DNA from: Hellea sp.
GTDB taxonomy: Bacteria > Pseudomonadota > Alphaproteobacteria > Caulobacterales > Maricaulaceae
Reading direction: 5' to 3'
Assembly (NCBI GenBank): GCA_020628635.1
Contig: JAHDEU010000003.1
Location: forward strand, 1-22,505
Length of the DNA stretch: 22,505 nt
The first letter of the stretch is position 1, and every line of letters starts with the position of its first letter. Positions 6,951-14,116 of this stretch are shown here, one piece after another. A model generated the notes under the pieces. It worked only from the letters and a program-made list of their open reading frames with translations, was not told the origin of the DNA and ran no database searches. A program made the translations under genes and the position numbers.

Positions 6951-6987
6951 TGCACATCACTTTATCGCGCTATAAATAATTAAGGAG
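6950..6987 (+). promoter_or_regulatory. Putative promoter and Shine-Dalgarno upstream of fourth regulator
   Basis: TTGCAC (6950-6955) and an A+T-rich -10 candidate within 6971-6980 (TATAAA or TAAATA, 15- or 17-base spacing) precede AAGGAG at 6982-6987. This strong ribosome site has no ATG/GTG/TTG at normal distance; CTG at 6993 opens a frame that runs to TGA at 7122-7124. See the finding on a possible leader ORF. Confidence 0.4.
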
Positions 6988-7120
6988 ATTCGCTGCGGGA
7001 ACAGCCCGCGGGGGTGGGGCGCAGTTCCATGAACCGATATGATGCGCATTGCAAACGGCGTGCTGGCGCGACGGCCACGCAGCGGCGGGGGCCGCGCCGC
7101 GCCGCGTCCGGACGCACCGC

Positions 7121-7927
7121 GTGAACGCGGCGTTGCAAGCCGAGGCGCGCCGCGCGCTGGATACGGTCCTGCCCCAGCACCTGCGCGGCACCTATCCCAA
7201 CATGCCCGTCCGCCTGCGCAGCCTCCCGGCCCGCCGTGATGTGCAGGACAGGGACAGCGAGACCGCAGAGGTGCATGTGGTGCTGCGCGGCTGGATCGGG
7301 ACGCGCGCGGTGGTCGGCCCGCGACTGCGCCCCCTGTGCCACCTGTCGATACGGGGCGACTGCCTTGGCCTTGGCCATCTGTCGCCGCCCGGGTCAGCCT
7401 CCTCGCATTATCGAACGACTGACACACACCCATCCCAGGTGCATACTGCCCTGACCGCTGCCACCGTGGCCGCCATTCCCGCAGCCACCCTGCACATGCT
7501 GATCGAACGGCATGAGGGCTGGCGGATGTTCGTTCTGGGCGAACTGGCGCGGCGGCTCCGCACGCAGCGCCTCATGCACGCGATCACGGGCAGCATGGTC
7601 GCGCCCGACCGGCTGCTTCATTTCATCCATCTCATGGCCTGCCGCCTGCGCGCGGCAAAGGGCGAGTACGGCGACGGCGTGGAGGGCTACCGGAGCAGCA
7701 CGCTGCCCCTGCCCCTGACACAGGGCGAGATCGGCGAACTGCTGGGATTGACCAACGTGTCCGTCAACCGCGCCCTGCGCACGCTCGAAGGCAAGGAAAT
7801 GCTCAATAGCAGCCGAGACAGCGTGACTTTGCTCCGGGAAGACGCATGGTTGGCCGAATTGGAGTTCGATCTGCCGCCCGCCGAGATCGGCCGAGTTTTC
7901 GGCCGCATGATTTCGCAGTTTAACTAG
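7121..7927 (+). CDS. Crp/Fnr-family transcriptional regulator (4 of 4), divergent sensor domain
   Basis: A 268-aa protein if started at GTG 7121; TTG 7049 would add 24 residues. The C-terminal half is a clear Crp-type regulator: long helix at about 130-175 and HTH at about 195-228 (LPLPLTQGEIGELLGLTNVS). The N-terminal half keeps the outline of the cNMP-binding domain (VHVVLRGWIGTRAVVG; SIRGDCLGLGHLS) but is more diverged than the other three. The start is uncertain: no ribosome site is visible before 7121, whose GTG overlaps the TGA of an upstream frame. Its stop codon is the centre of a perfect palindrome, and the PAS-HWE-like gene follows 127 bases later on the same strand, echoing the 225-989/1089-2111 arrangement. 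No FNR cysteines. Confidence 0.82.
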   Translation: MNAALQAEARRALDTVLPQHLRGTYPNMPVRLRSLPARRDVQDRDSETAEVHVVLRGWIGTRAVVGPRLRPLCHLSIRGDCLGLGHLSPPGSASSHYRTTDTHPSQVHTALTAATVAAIPAATLHMLIERHEGWRMFVLGELARRLRTQRLMHAITGSMVAPDRLLHFIHLMACRLRAAKGEYGDGVEGYRSSTLPLPLTQGEIGELLGLTNVSVNRALRTLEGKEMLNSSRDSVTLLREDAWLAELEFDLPPAEIGRVFGRMISQFN

Positions 7928-7934
7928 GTTAAAC
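7918..7934. promoter_or_regulatory. Palindrome GTTTAAC-TAG-GTTAAAC over stop codon
   Basis: A perfect 7-3-7 inverted repeat whose central TAG is the stop codon of the fourth Crp/Fnr gene. It lies about 120 bases before the GTG of the next gene. It shares TTAAC-N3-GTT with the 124-137 element upstream of the first Crp/Fnr gene. It is A+T-rich and has no T-run, so an operator is more likely than a terminator. Function is inferred. Confidence 0.45.
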
Positions 7935-8053
7935 AACGAGGCTGTGGTAAAAGCGGCGTGCGTTCGGACGGGAACGTGCAGACTACGCCGACAGCGCGCA
8001 TCCCCGCGCATTTCCGTCCGACGGCGTGCGACTCCCGCGCGCGGAGGCCATGC

Positions 8054-9178
8054 GTGGCACGACTGGAAGACAATCGGCACGCCGGAGCGCCCCGAGGCCA
8101 GGCGCTGGCGCAGTTGCTCGCCGCTCTGCCCGTATCCGCCCTGCTGATTTCGCCGGGTGGTGCGCTGATCGACGGGCCTTCCGTGGACATCGCGCTATCA
8201 GGTCTGGCTGGTGAGCGCGCGGATGACGGCCCCGTCATCGACTATGTGTGGGAGCTGCCCGCCTTTTCCGACATGCGCGACCGGGCTGGGCTCTTCCGCC
8301 TGCTGGGCCGCGCCCAGGACGGCGAAACCGTGCAGGTCGAGCGCCCCTATACCGCGCCTGGCCGCAAGCCCGAGCGCAGGCGCGGCCTGCTGAGCCTCAC
8401 GCCGCTGCTGGACGAGGATGGGCTGGTGGATCTCATCGCGCTGACCCTGATCGATTGCGAGGACCACGCCCTGCCCGTGCTGGGCCCGCGCGACCCCGCG
8501 CGCATCCAGGCCGCGCAGTCCCGGGTCGAGGGCGTGCTGGATCTCGCCCAGGCCGTGATCGAGACCAGCTATGCGCTTGAAGCGGAAGCACCCTCCGGCC
8601 GTTCATCGCGGCGCGACGCGCTCTCTGACCGCCTGCACCGCTGCGGGGCCTGCGCCGACGCCTTGTGCCAGCTCGACACGCAGCAGGTCGCGATGCGCGA
8701 CGTGCTGAAATACGGCCTGGAGCCGGACGCGATGGACTGCGTGGACCGGGCGTCCAGCACGGATACGGTGCCCATTGCGCTGGTTCCCGCCCTGTCCCTG
8801 CTGCTGGCCGAACTGGCCGCCAACGCCGCCGCACACGGCGCGTGGAGCCGCACAGGTGGCCGCGTCGAGCTGGCCCTGCGGCGCAGCTCGCCCGGCACTC
8901 GGCCGCCCGCTCTGGTGCTGGACTGGGCGGAGAGCGGCTTGCAGGACCTGCAGCCACCGCAGTCATCCGGTTTCGGCCTCCGGCTCATGCAGGACGTGCT
9001 GCCACGGCTCTACGGAGCGGAGGCAAAGCTCGACGCGCGCCCGGACGGCTATCGCTGGACACTCACCCTGCCGCTCGGCACGCAAAGTGGCATGGCGGCG
9101 GGCACGCCGCTGCGGGAGTTCGGCCGGTTCGACGGCGGTTTCAGCGTGCCGGACGGTCGCGGGGCCGACCTCGCATGA
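8054..9178 (+). CDS. PAS-HWE kinase-like protein lacking phosphoacceptor His, ATP site retained
   Basis: A 374-aa protein beginning at GTG 8054, preceded by GGAGG with 6-base spacing; an upstream GTG at 7958 is less well supported. Residues about 18-137 look like a divergent PAS domain. The HWE-type catalytic region is good: N-box ELAANAAAHGA at 253-263, the W-x-E motif at W291/E293, and the GFGLRLM G2 box at 306-312. In the dimerisation/phosphoacceptor helix the expected His-Arg-Val-Lys-Asn reads SRVEG, so Ser156 replaces the His and Gly160 the Asn. The protein could bind ATP but not autophosphorylate in the standard way. Its stop overlaps the start of the next gene by ATGA, so the two are probably made together. 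No response regulator lies nearby. Confidence 0.82.
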   Translation: MARLEDNRHAGAPRGQALAQLLAALPVSALLISPGGALIDGPSVDIALSGLAGERADDGPVIDYVWELPAFSDMRDRAGLFRLLGRAQDGETVQVERPYTAPGRKPERRRGLLSLTPLLDEDGLVDLIALTLIDCEDHALPVLGPRDPARIQAAQSRVEGVLDLAQAVIETSYALEAEAPSGRSSRRDALSDRLHRCGACADALCQLDTQQVAMRDVLKYGLEPDAMDCVDRASSTDTVPIALVPALSLLLAELAANAAAHGAWSRTGGRVELALRRSSPGTRPPALVLDWAESGLQDLQPPQSSGFGLRLMQDVLPRLYGAEAKLDARPDGYRWTLTLPLGTQSGMAAGTPLREFGRFDGGFSVPDGRGADLA

Positions 9179-10137
9179 GCGACGCGCGGCACAGCAATGT
9201 CGTCCGGCCCGCCATATTCAGCAGCCTGGAGCGGCGAACCCGGCTGCTGCTGGCAGGCCTGCCCCTGCTTGCCGTGCTGCTGTCCCCGGACGGACAGGTC
9301 AAGGAATACAATTTCGGCGCACTGGGCGACAGTGCGGACGGCGACGCGCCCAGCGACTGGATCGGCGGACGGTTCGAGGACGGGCCGTGGTGGTCCTATT
9401 CGCGCGGCTCCCGCCTCGCTGCCAGGGGGCATCTCGACCGGGCCCGCAAGGGCGAGCGTGTGTCGGAGGAATGCCTCTACAAGCGCGCGGACGGCCTTAT
9501 GGGCGTGATGTCTCTGACGCTCACTCCGGTGGCGGACCGGACAGGCTCGCTCAAGCAGATTCTCGTGACTGCGCTGGACGTCACCCACCGCACGCGCGGC
9601 GACCGGGCATCGGAGATCCTGCGTGCCGACATGGCATACCGCATGCGCAACAGCTTCTCGGTGATGGACGCGCTTGCCGCGCGCGCCGCGCCCGGTGACG
9701 CGGCGAGCCTGTCGGGACGGCTGGACTGCGTGCGCGAAGCCCACCGGCTATGCGCGCACTACCTGTTCTTTGACGTGCCGGTGGAGGACATCGTGCGCTC
9801 GGCCCTGCCGGAGCCGGACGCGGTGAGCCTGGAGCTGGGACCCGTCGGCGTGCCCGCGCGCGACGTGGAAGTGCTGCTGCTGGCCCTGTCCGCCCTGGCC
9901 GGAGCCGACCGCGACGCCAATCTGTCCGTGCGCGGCGTGGACGGCGACATGCTGCAGGTGATCTGGCACGAGGCGGAACCGCGCGAAGCAAGCGCCCTGC
10001 CCGACCCGCTCTCCGCGGCCATTCTGGACGACATCGTCACGCTGCAGACGGGCGGCACGGCGACACAGACAAACGATGCGCACGGCTTCCGCTGGTCGCT
10101 CCTGCTGCCGCTGGAGCGCACGAGCCGCGCGGCCTAG
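9175..10137 (+). CDS. PAS-HWE kinase-like pseudokinase with His-to-Tyr phosphoacceptor
   Basis: A 320-aa protein starting at the ATG that overlaps the previous stop (ATGA), which indicates translational coupling. Residues about 20-142 form a PAS domain similar to that of its neighbour and ending DVTHRTRGDR, a typical PAS/coiled-coil junction. The phosphoacceptor helix is very HWE-like (AYRMRNSFSVMDALAAR, 154-170), but the His is Tyr155. The ATP-binding half is eroded: the N-box region is ALSALAGADRD with no Glu or Asn, W-x-E remains (W264, E266), and the GFG box is absent. It is probably a PAS-sensing, non-catalytic partner of the preceding protein, which keeps the ATP site. The two appear to be paralogues. 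The gene ends 9 bases before the convergent astD stop. Confidence 0.8.
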   Translation: MSDARHSNVVRPAIFSSLERRTRLLLAGLPLLAVLLSPDGQVKEYNFGALGDSADGDAPSDWIGGRFEDGPWWSYSRGSRLAARGHLDRARKGERVSEECLYKRADGLMGVMSLTLTPVADRTGSLKQILVTALDVTHRTRGDRASEILRADMAYRMRNSFSVMDALAARAAPGDAASLSGRLDCVREAHRLCAHYLFFDVPVEDIVRSALPEPDAVSLELGPVGVPARDVEVLLLALSALAGADRDANLSVRGVDGDMLQVIWHEAEPREASALPDPLSAAILDDIVTLQTGGTATQTNDAHGFRWSLLLPLERTSRAA

Positions 10138-10146
10138 GGTCGGGAC

Positions 10147-11526
10147 CTAAAAGTTCGGCAGGACCGGAGACACGGGCGCGTCCGCGATCTGGCTCGCCTG
10201 CGGCCAGGCGCAGTAGTCGGCGGCGTAATAGGCACCGGGACGGAAATTGCCGGACAGGCCCGGTCCCCCGAAGGGCATGGAGCTCGCCGCGCCGGTCGTG
10301 GGCTTGTTCCAGTTCACGATGCCTGCGCGCAGGCGGGGCCGGGTGTAGTCCCACAGCGCGACGTCGTCGCTGACGAGCCCGGCCGCCAGTCCGAATTGCG
10401 TGGCATTGGCCAGCGCGATCTGCGCGTCGATGCCGCCCTCATCTTCGGAGACGCGGTGGACCTGCAGGAAGGGCGCGAAAATCTCCTCATCGGGGACCTC
10501 CACGCCGGTGACGTCCATCAGGCCGGGCCTCAGGAAGGCTCCGTCGCGCTGCAATTCCACCAGTGAGCGACCGCCCAGCCTGGCCAGTTCGGCCTCGAAC
10601 GCGACAGCTTGCTCGGCGGCGCGTTCGCTCACGACCGAACCCATGAAGACATCCTCGTCCGGCGCGCCGATGGCGACTGCCGCAATGCGCTGCTGAATAC
10701 GCTCGAGTACCGCATCGCCGAAGGCTCCGGACGGCAGGATCAGCCGCCGCGCGCAGGAGCAGCGCTGGCCGGCGGAGATATAGGCCGAGACGAAAGCGAT
10801 GTCGGCGGCGGCGTCCACGTCGTCCGCGTCGTGGATGATCAGCGGATTGTTGCCGCCCATTTCCAGCGCGAGTATGACATTGGGCCGCCCGGCAAAGTGC
10901 TTGTGGAAATATGTGCCCGTCGCGGCGGAGCCCGTGAACAGCAGGCCGTTTATATCCGCGTCCAGCAGCGCCGCACCCGTCTCGCGCCCGCCCTGGACAA
11001 TGTTGAGCACGCCGTCCGGCAGACCCGCCGCTTGGGCCAGCTTCGCGAATATCGCGCCGACACCGGGGGCCAGCTCGCTCGGCTTGAAAACGATCGTATT
11101 GCCCGCCAGCAGAGCCGGGACGATGTGGCCATTGGGCAGGTGGCCCGGAAAGTTGAACGGCCCGAACACGGCCATGACGCCGTGCGGCCGGTGGTGGAGG
11201 GACGTGGCAGCGTCCGCCCGGTCGCCCGCGCGTTCCGCCTGCGCGCGTATGCTGTGCCCGACCTTGGCCGCCATGGCGCCGGCTTCCGTCCGCGCTTCCC
11301 ACATCGGCTTGCCGATGGCGTCGGAAATGGCGCGCGCGATCTCCTCCTTGCGCGCCGTGACGGCCTCCGCCCAGCGCTCCATCATGGCGATGCGCTCGGA
11401 TAGCGGTGTCAGGCTGAAGCTGTGGAAGGCGTTGCGCGCGCGGGCAACGGCGGCGGTCACATCGGATGCGCTCGCCTCGGAGCCTTCCCAGACAACTTCG
11501 CCCGTGATCGGGTTCGTGCTTTTCAT
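10147..11526 (-). CDS. astD: N-succinylglutamate 5-semialdehyde dehydrogenase
   Basis: A 459-aa NAD-dependent aldehyde dehydrogenase that oxidises succinylglutamate semialdehyde to succinylglutamate in the AST route of arginine breakdown. AstD-specific stretches are clear: GPFNFPGHLPNGHIVPALLA (122-141), LEMGGNNPLII (221-231), SAGQRCSCARR with catalytic Cys256, and NWNKPTTGAASSMPFGG near the end. Asn125 and Glu222 complete the active site. It is about 30 residues shorter than the E. coli enzyme, lacking the usual N-terminal strand before the NPxTGE motif and a few C-terminal residues. The start ATG (11526) overlaps the stop of the M20 gene by ATGA. An upstream extension of the frame lies inside the M20 gene and was discarded. 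Confidence 0.94.
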   Translation of the reverse strand: MKSTNPITGEVVWEGSEASASDVTAAVARARNAFHSFSLTPLSERIAMMERWAEAVTARKEEIARAISDAIGKPMWEARTEAGAMAAKVGHSIRAQAERAGDRADAATSLHHRPHGVMAVFGPFNFPGHLPNGHIVPALLAGNTIVFKPSELAPGVGAIFAKLAQAAGLPDGVLNIVQGGRETGAALLDADINGLLFTGSAATGTYFHKHFAGRPNVILALEMGGNNPLIIHDADDVDAAADIAFVSAYISAGQRCSCARRLILPSGAFGDAVLERIQQRIAAVAIGAPDEDVFMGSVVSERAAEQAVAFEAELARLGGRSLVELQRDGAFLRPGLMDVTGVEVPDEEIFAPFLQVHRVSEDEGGIDAQIALANATQFGLAAGLVSDDVALWDYTRPRLRAGIVNWNKPTTGAASSMPFGGPGLSGNFRPGAYYAADYCAWPQASQIADAPVSPVLPNF

Positions 11527-12779
11527 GTCATCAGCGCCTTGATCGCGGGTCCGTCCATGCGGCCATCCGCCAGCCGCAGCAGCAGCAGCGTCGCCAGCCC
11601 GGCGCGCTCCGACAGGCTTTCCGGCACAAAGAACTCGTCGGCCGAATGGATGCGCCCGCCGCGCACGCCGAGCGTGTCGATATTGGGCGTCCCGGCGGCG
11701 AACACATTGTTGCCCTCGCACACCCCGCCTGTGTCCTTGAAGGACAGCTCCAGCCCCAGCGCGCGGCCCGTGTCGCGGACTTCGCCGATCAGGCGGTCCT
11801 GGGCTGCGTTGCGCGGCTTGGGCGGGCGGTAGAAGCCGCCATGCACATGGGCCGTGATGCCGTCGCGCCCGCTCAGCACAGTATCAAGCGCGGCGCGGAC
11901 CTGCGCTTCCGCCCACTCGGCGGCCTCCGGGTCCGGCGCGCGGGAGCCCAGCCGCAGCACGGCATTGTCCGGCACGATGTTGACCGCCGCGCCGCCATCG
12001 ACCGAGCCGACATTGAACACCACCCCATCCCTTACGCCCATCAGCGCCTCGACCTTGAGCGCCATCTCGCACGCGGCCCAGACGGCGGAGCGGCCCTTCT
12101 CCGGTTCGCGTCCGGCATGGGCGGAGCGTCCGCGGAACACGATGTCCCAGATGCCCGAGCCCTTGCGCGCACCCGCCAGACTGCCGTCTTCCATGGCGGG
12201 TTCGAATGTCAGGCCGATATGCGCGCGCTTGGCCGCGTCGCGCAGCGTGGCGTCGGACGCGAAATTGCCCGTTTCCTCGTCGGGCGTGAGGATGACCGTG
12301 TAGCCGAGCCGGTCGCGCTCGCCATGGGCCTCGAACGTCTTGAGCGCATCGATCATCACGGTGATCCCGCCCTTCATGTCGGCGAGACCAGGACCGTTGA
12401 TGTGGCCATTGGGCAGCGGGGTGATGTCGGTGAACGTGCCCGCCGGGAAGACCGTGTCGTAATGCCCCGTCAGCACGACCTGCACGGGCGCATCGGGCCG
12501 TTGGGTTGCGCGCAGGATGGGTCCGGTGGACAGCGCATCGACCTCTCCCTTGGCGTTGACTTTCTCGATGGGCGTGCCCTCGACCGCTTCGACGGTTGCG
12601 CCCGTTTCCTCCAGCGCGGCGATCAGCTTCGGCGCGAGTTGCCGGAGCCCGTCCACATTCCAAGACCCCGTATTGGTCGCCGCCCAGTCCAGCACGCGGT
12701 CGAGCATGGCGTCCTGGCGCGTATCGATATGGGCGAGCGCGGCCCGGTCGGCTGCATTGAGTTCGGACAGGTCGATCAT
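11523..12779 (-). CDS. M20-family metallohydrolase, possible substitute for AstE
   Basis: A 418-aa zinc hydrolase of the M20/carboxypeptidase G2-like group. Metal ligands and catalytic acids are visible: GHYDTVF (H106), GLADMKGG (D134), PDEETGN (E168/E169), FEPAMEDG (E193) and RIHSADEFF (H378). The insert dimerisation domain spans about 205-315 (GRSAHAGREPEKG). It is embedded in the ast operon with 4-nt overlaps on both sides, between astB and astD. The pathway needs a step releasing succinate from succinylglutamate, normally by AstE, which is not in this window. M20 enzymes cleave acylated amino acids, so replacement of AstE is a reasonable inference but is unproven. Confidence 0.88.
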   Translation of the reverse strand: MIDLSELNAADRAALAHIDTRQDAMLDRVLDWAATNTGSWNVDGLRQLAPKLIAALEETGATVEAVEGTPIEKVNAKGEVDALSTGPILRATQRPDAPVQVVLTGHYDTVFPAGTFTDITPLPNGHINGPGLADMKGGITVMIDALKTFEAHGERDRLGYTVILTPDEETGNFASDATLRDAAKRAHIGLTFEPAMEDGSLAGARKGSGIWDIVFRGRSAHAGREPEKGRSAVWAACEMALKVEALMGVRDGVVFNVGSVDGGAAVNIVPDNAVLRLGSRAPDPEAAEWAEAQVRAALDTVLSGRDGITAHVHGGFYRPPKPRNAAQDRLIGEVRDTGRALGLELSFKDTGGVCEGNNVFAAGTPNIDTLGVRGGRIHSADEFFVPESLSERAGLATLLLLRLADGRMDGPAIKALMT

Positions 12780-14116
12780 GCGGCGGTCCTCTGGAAGTCA
12801 TAGAGACCGGGCAGGTCCATGATCTGGGTGAGCGCGTCCAGCGCCGTGCGGGTCTCGATGAGGAAGTCCGGGTCGGCGAGGTCCGACAGCTCCAGCCGGT
12901 CGCGGTAATGCTCGCGCACCCAGCCGCGCAGCCGATCGATCTTGGTTTCGTCAAGCACCACGCCGGAATGCACGGCCGCGCGCGCCTCCTCGCCCAGCAC
13001 GACCCGAAGGCGCAGGCAGGCAGGGCCGCCGCCATTGCTCATGGACTGCTTCAGGTCGAAATAGTGCGCCTGCCGGATCACGCCGTCGGCGATGAGACCG
13101 TCGACATAGGCCTTTGCGGAGGGTGTCTCCTCCACATGGCTCGGCAGGATCAGCGCCATCTCCTTTTTCGCCCCCCCGCCCGGCAAGCTGAGCAGTTGCG
13201 AGTTGAAGACATAGCTCGAGATCGCATCGCCGATCGGCATGTCCGCGCGGGCGAAGCGCGGCGTAAAGCCGAGCGGTTCGCAGGCGCGGGTGAGCCGGTC
13301 TTCCAACGCGTCAGGGGTCTCAAAGGCCGTCTCGTGATAGAGCATGGTGTCTGCGTTGGTCACGCAGACCACGTCGTTGTGGAACGCGCCCGCATCGATG
13401 GCGGCGGGGTTCTGGCGGACGAACTGCGCGCGGGTGAGCCCGTGGCGGCTCGCAATGGCGTGGGTCGACTCAAGCGTCTGGCGCGCGGGGAATGTCGGGT
13501 CGTCATCCGACGGAGACAGCGCCGCGCGTCCATGAACGAAGACTTCCAGCCCCTCGCTGCCGTGGTCCGTGCACAGCCGGTTGTGGTTCGCCGCGCCCTC
13601 ATCGCCCAGCATGGGGTTCATCGGCAGGGCGTCGTGCACGCAAAAGTGCTGATCATCCGCGAAGATGCGGCGCAGCATCCGCGTGGTCAGGCCGTGCTCC
13701 AACGCGCGGTGCGGCATGGAGAGCAGGTTGGCGGGCGTGAAATGCACGCGGCCATCTGCCGTGTCCGCTGCCGGGCTGACCGTGGCGGCATTCGCGGTCC
13801 ACATGGAGGAGGCGGAACTGACATTGGCCAGCAGAGCGGGGTTGGCCTTGAGCGCCAATGCGAGAATGTCCGCATCTGACCCGGTAAATCCGAGCTTGCG
13901 CAAAAAACCCACGCGCGGCGCGTCATGCGGCGGCAGGAAGCCCTGCGGCAGCCCCAGACCCATCACCGCTTCCATCTTGTCGAGCCCCTGCAGCGCGGCC
14001 GCGCGCGGATTGCTCACCCGGCCCTTGTGAACGGACGATGCGATATTGCCCCGGCTCAACCCCGCATAATTATGCGTCGGACCGACAAGGCCGTCGAAGT
14101 TCATCTCCATGCTCAT
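12776..14116 (-). CDS. astB: N-succinylarginine dihydrolase
   Basis: A 446-aa enzyme, nearly identical in length to E. coli AstB. It converts succinylarginine to succinylornithine, CO2 and ammonia. The start FDGLVGPTHNYAGLSRGN is diagnostic. Catalytic residues of the amidinotransferase-like fold are in place: Glu173 (GDEGAANH), His246 (AFHNDVV) and Cys367 (SNGGGPACLRL). Both ends overlap neighbours by ATGA (astA upstream, the M20 gene downstream), so the operon is translationally coupled. No irregularities seen. Confidence 0.96.
   Translation of the reverse strand: MSMEMNFDGLVGPTHNYAGLSRGNIASSVHKGRVSNPRAAALQGLDKMEAVMGLGLPQGFLPPHDAPRVGFLRKLGFTGSDADILALALKANPALLANVSSASSMWTANAATVSPAADTADGRVHFTPANLLSMPHRALEHGLTTRMLRRIFADDQHFCVHDALPMNPMLGDEGAANHNRLCTDHGSEGLEVFVHGRAALSPSDDDPTFPARQTLESTHAIASRHGLTRAQFVRQNPAAIDAGAFHNDVVCVTNADTMLYHETAFETPDALEDRLTRACEPLGFTPRFARADMPIGDAISSYVFNSQLLSLPGGGAKKEMALILPSHVEETPSAKAYVDGLIADGVIRQAHYFDLKQSMSNGGGPACLRLRVVLGEEARAAVHSGVVLDETKIDRLRGWVREHYRDRLELSDLADPDFLIETRTALDALTQIMDLPGLYDFQRTAA

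Noticed and set aside
225..7927. Fe-S FNR-type oxygen sensors
   Set aside because: None of the four regulators has the N-terminal cysteine cluster required for FNR-type oxygen sensing.
7960..8040. General-stress (EcfG) promoter GGAAC-N16/17-GTT upstream of the PAS-HWE gene
   Set aside because: A GGAAC is present near 7971, but no CGTT-type -10 follows at the required spacing.
8665..9174. N-terminal extension of the third kinase-like gene
   Set aside because: It overlaps the preceding gene's good HWE domain in another frame; the ATGA-overlapping ATG at 9175 is the natural start.
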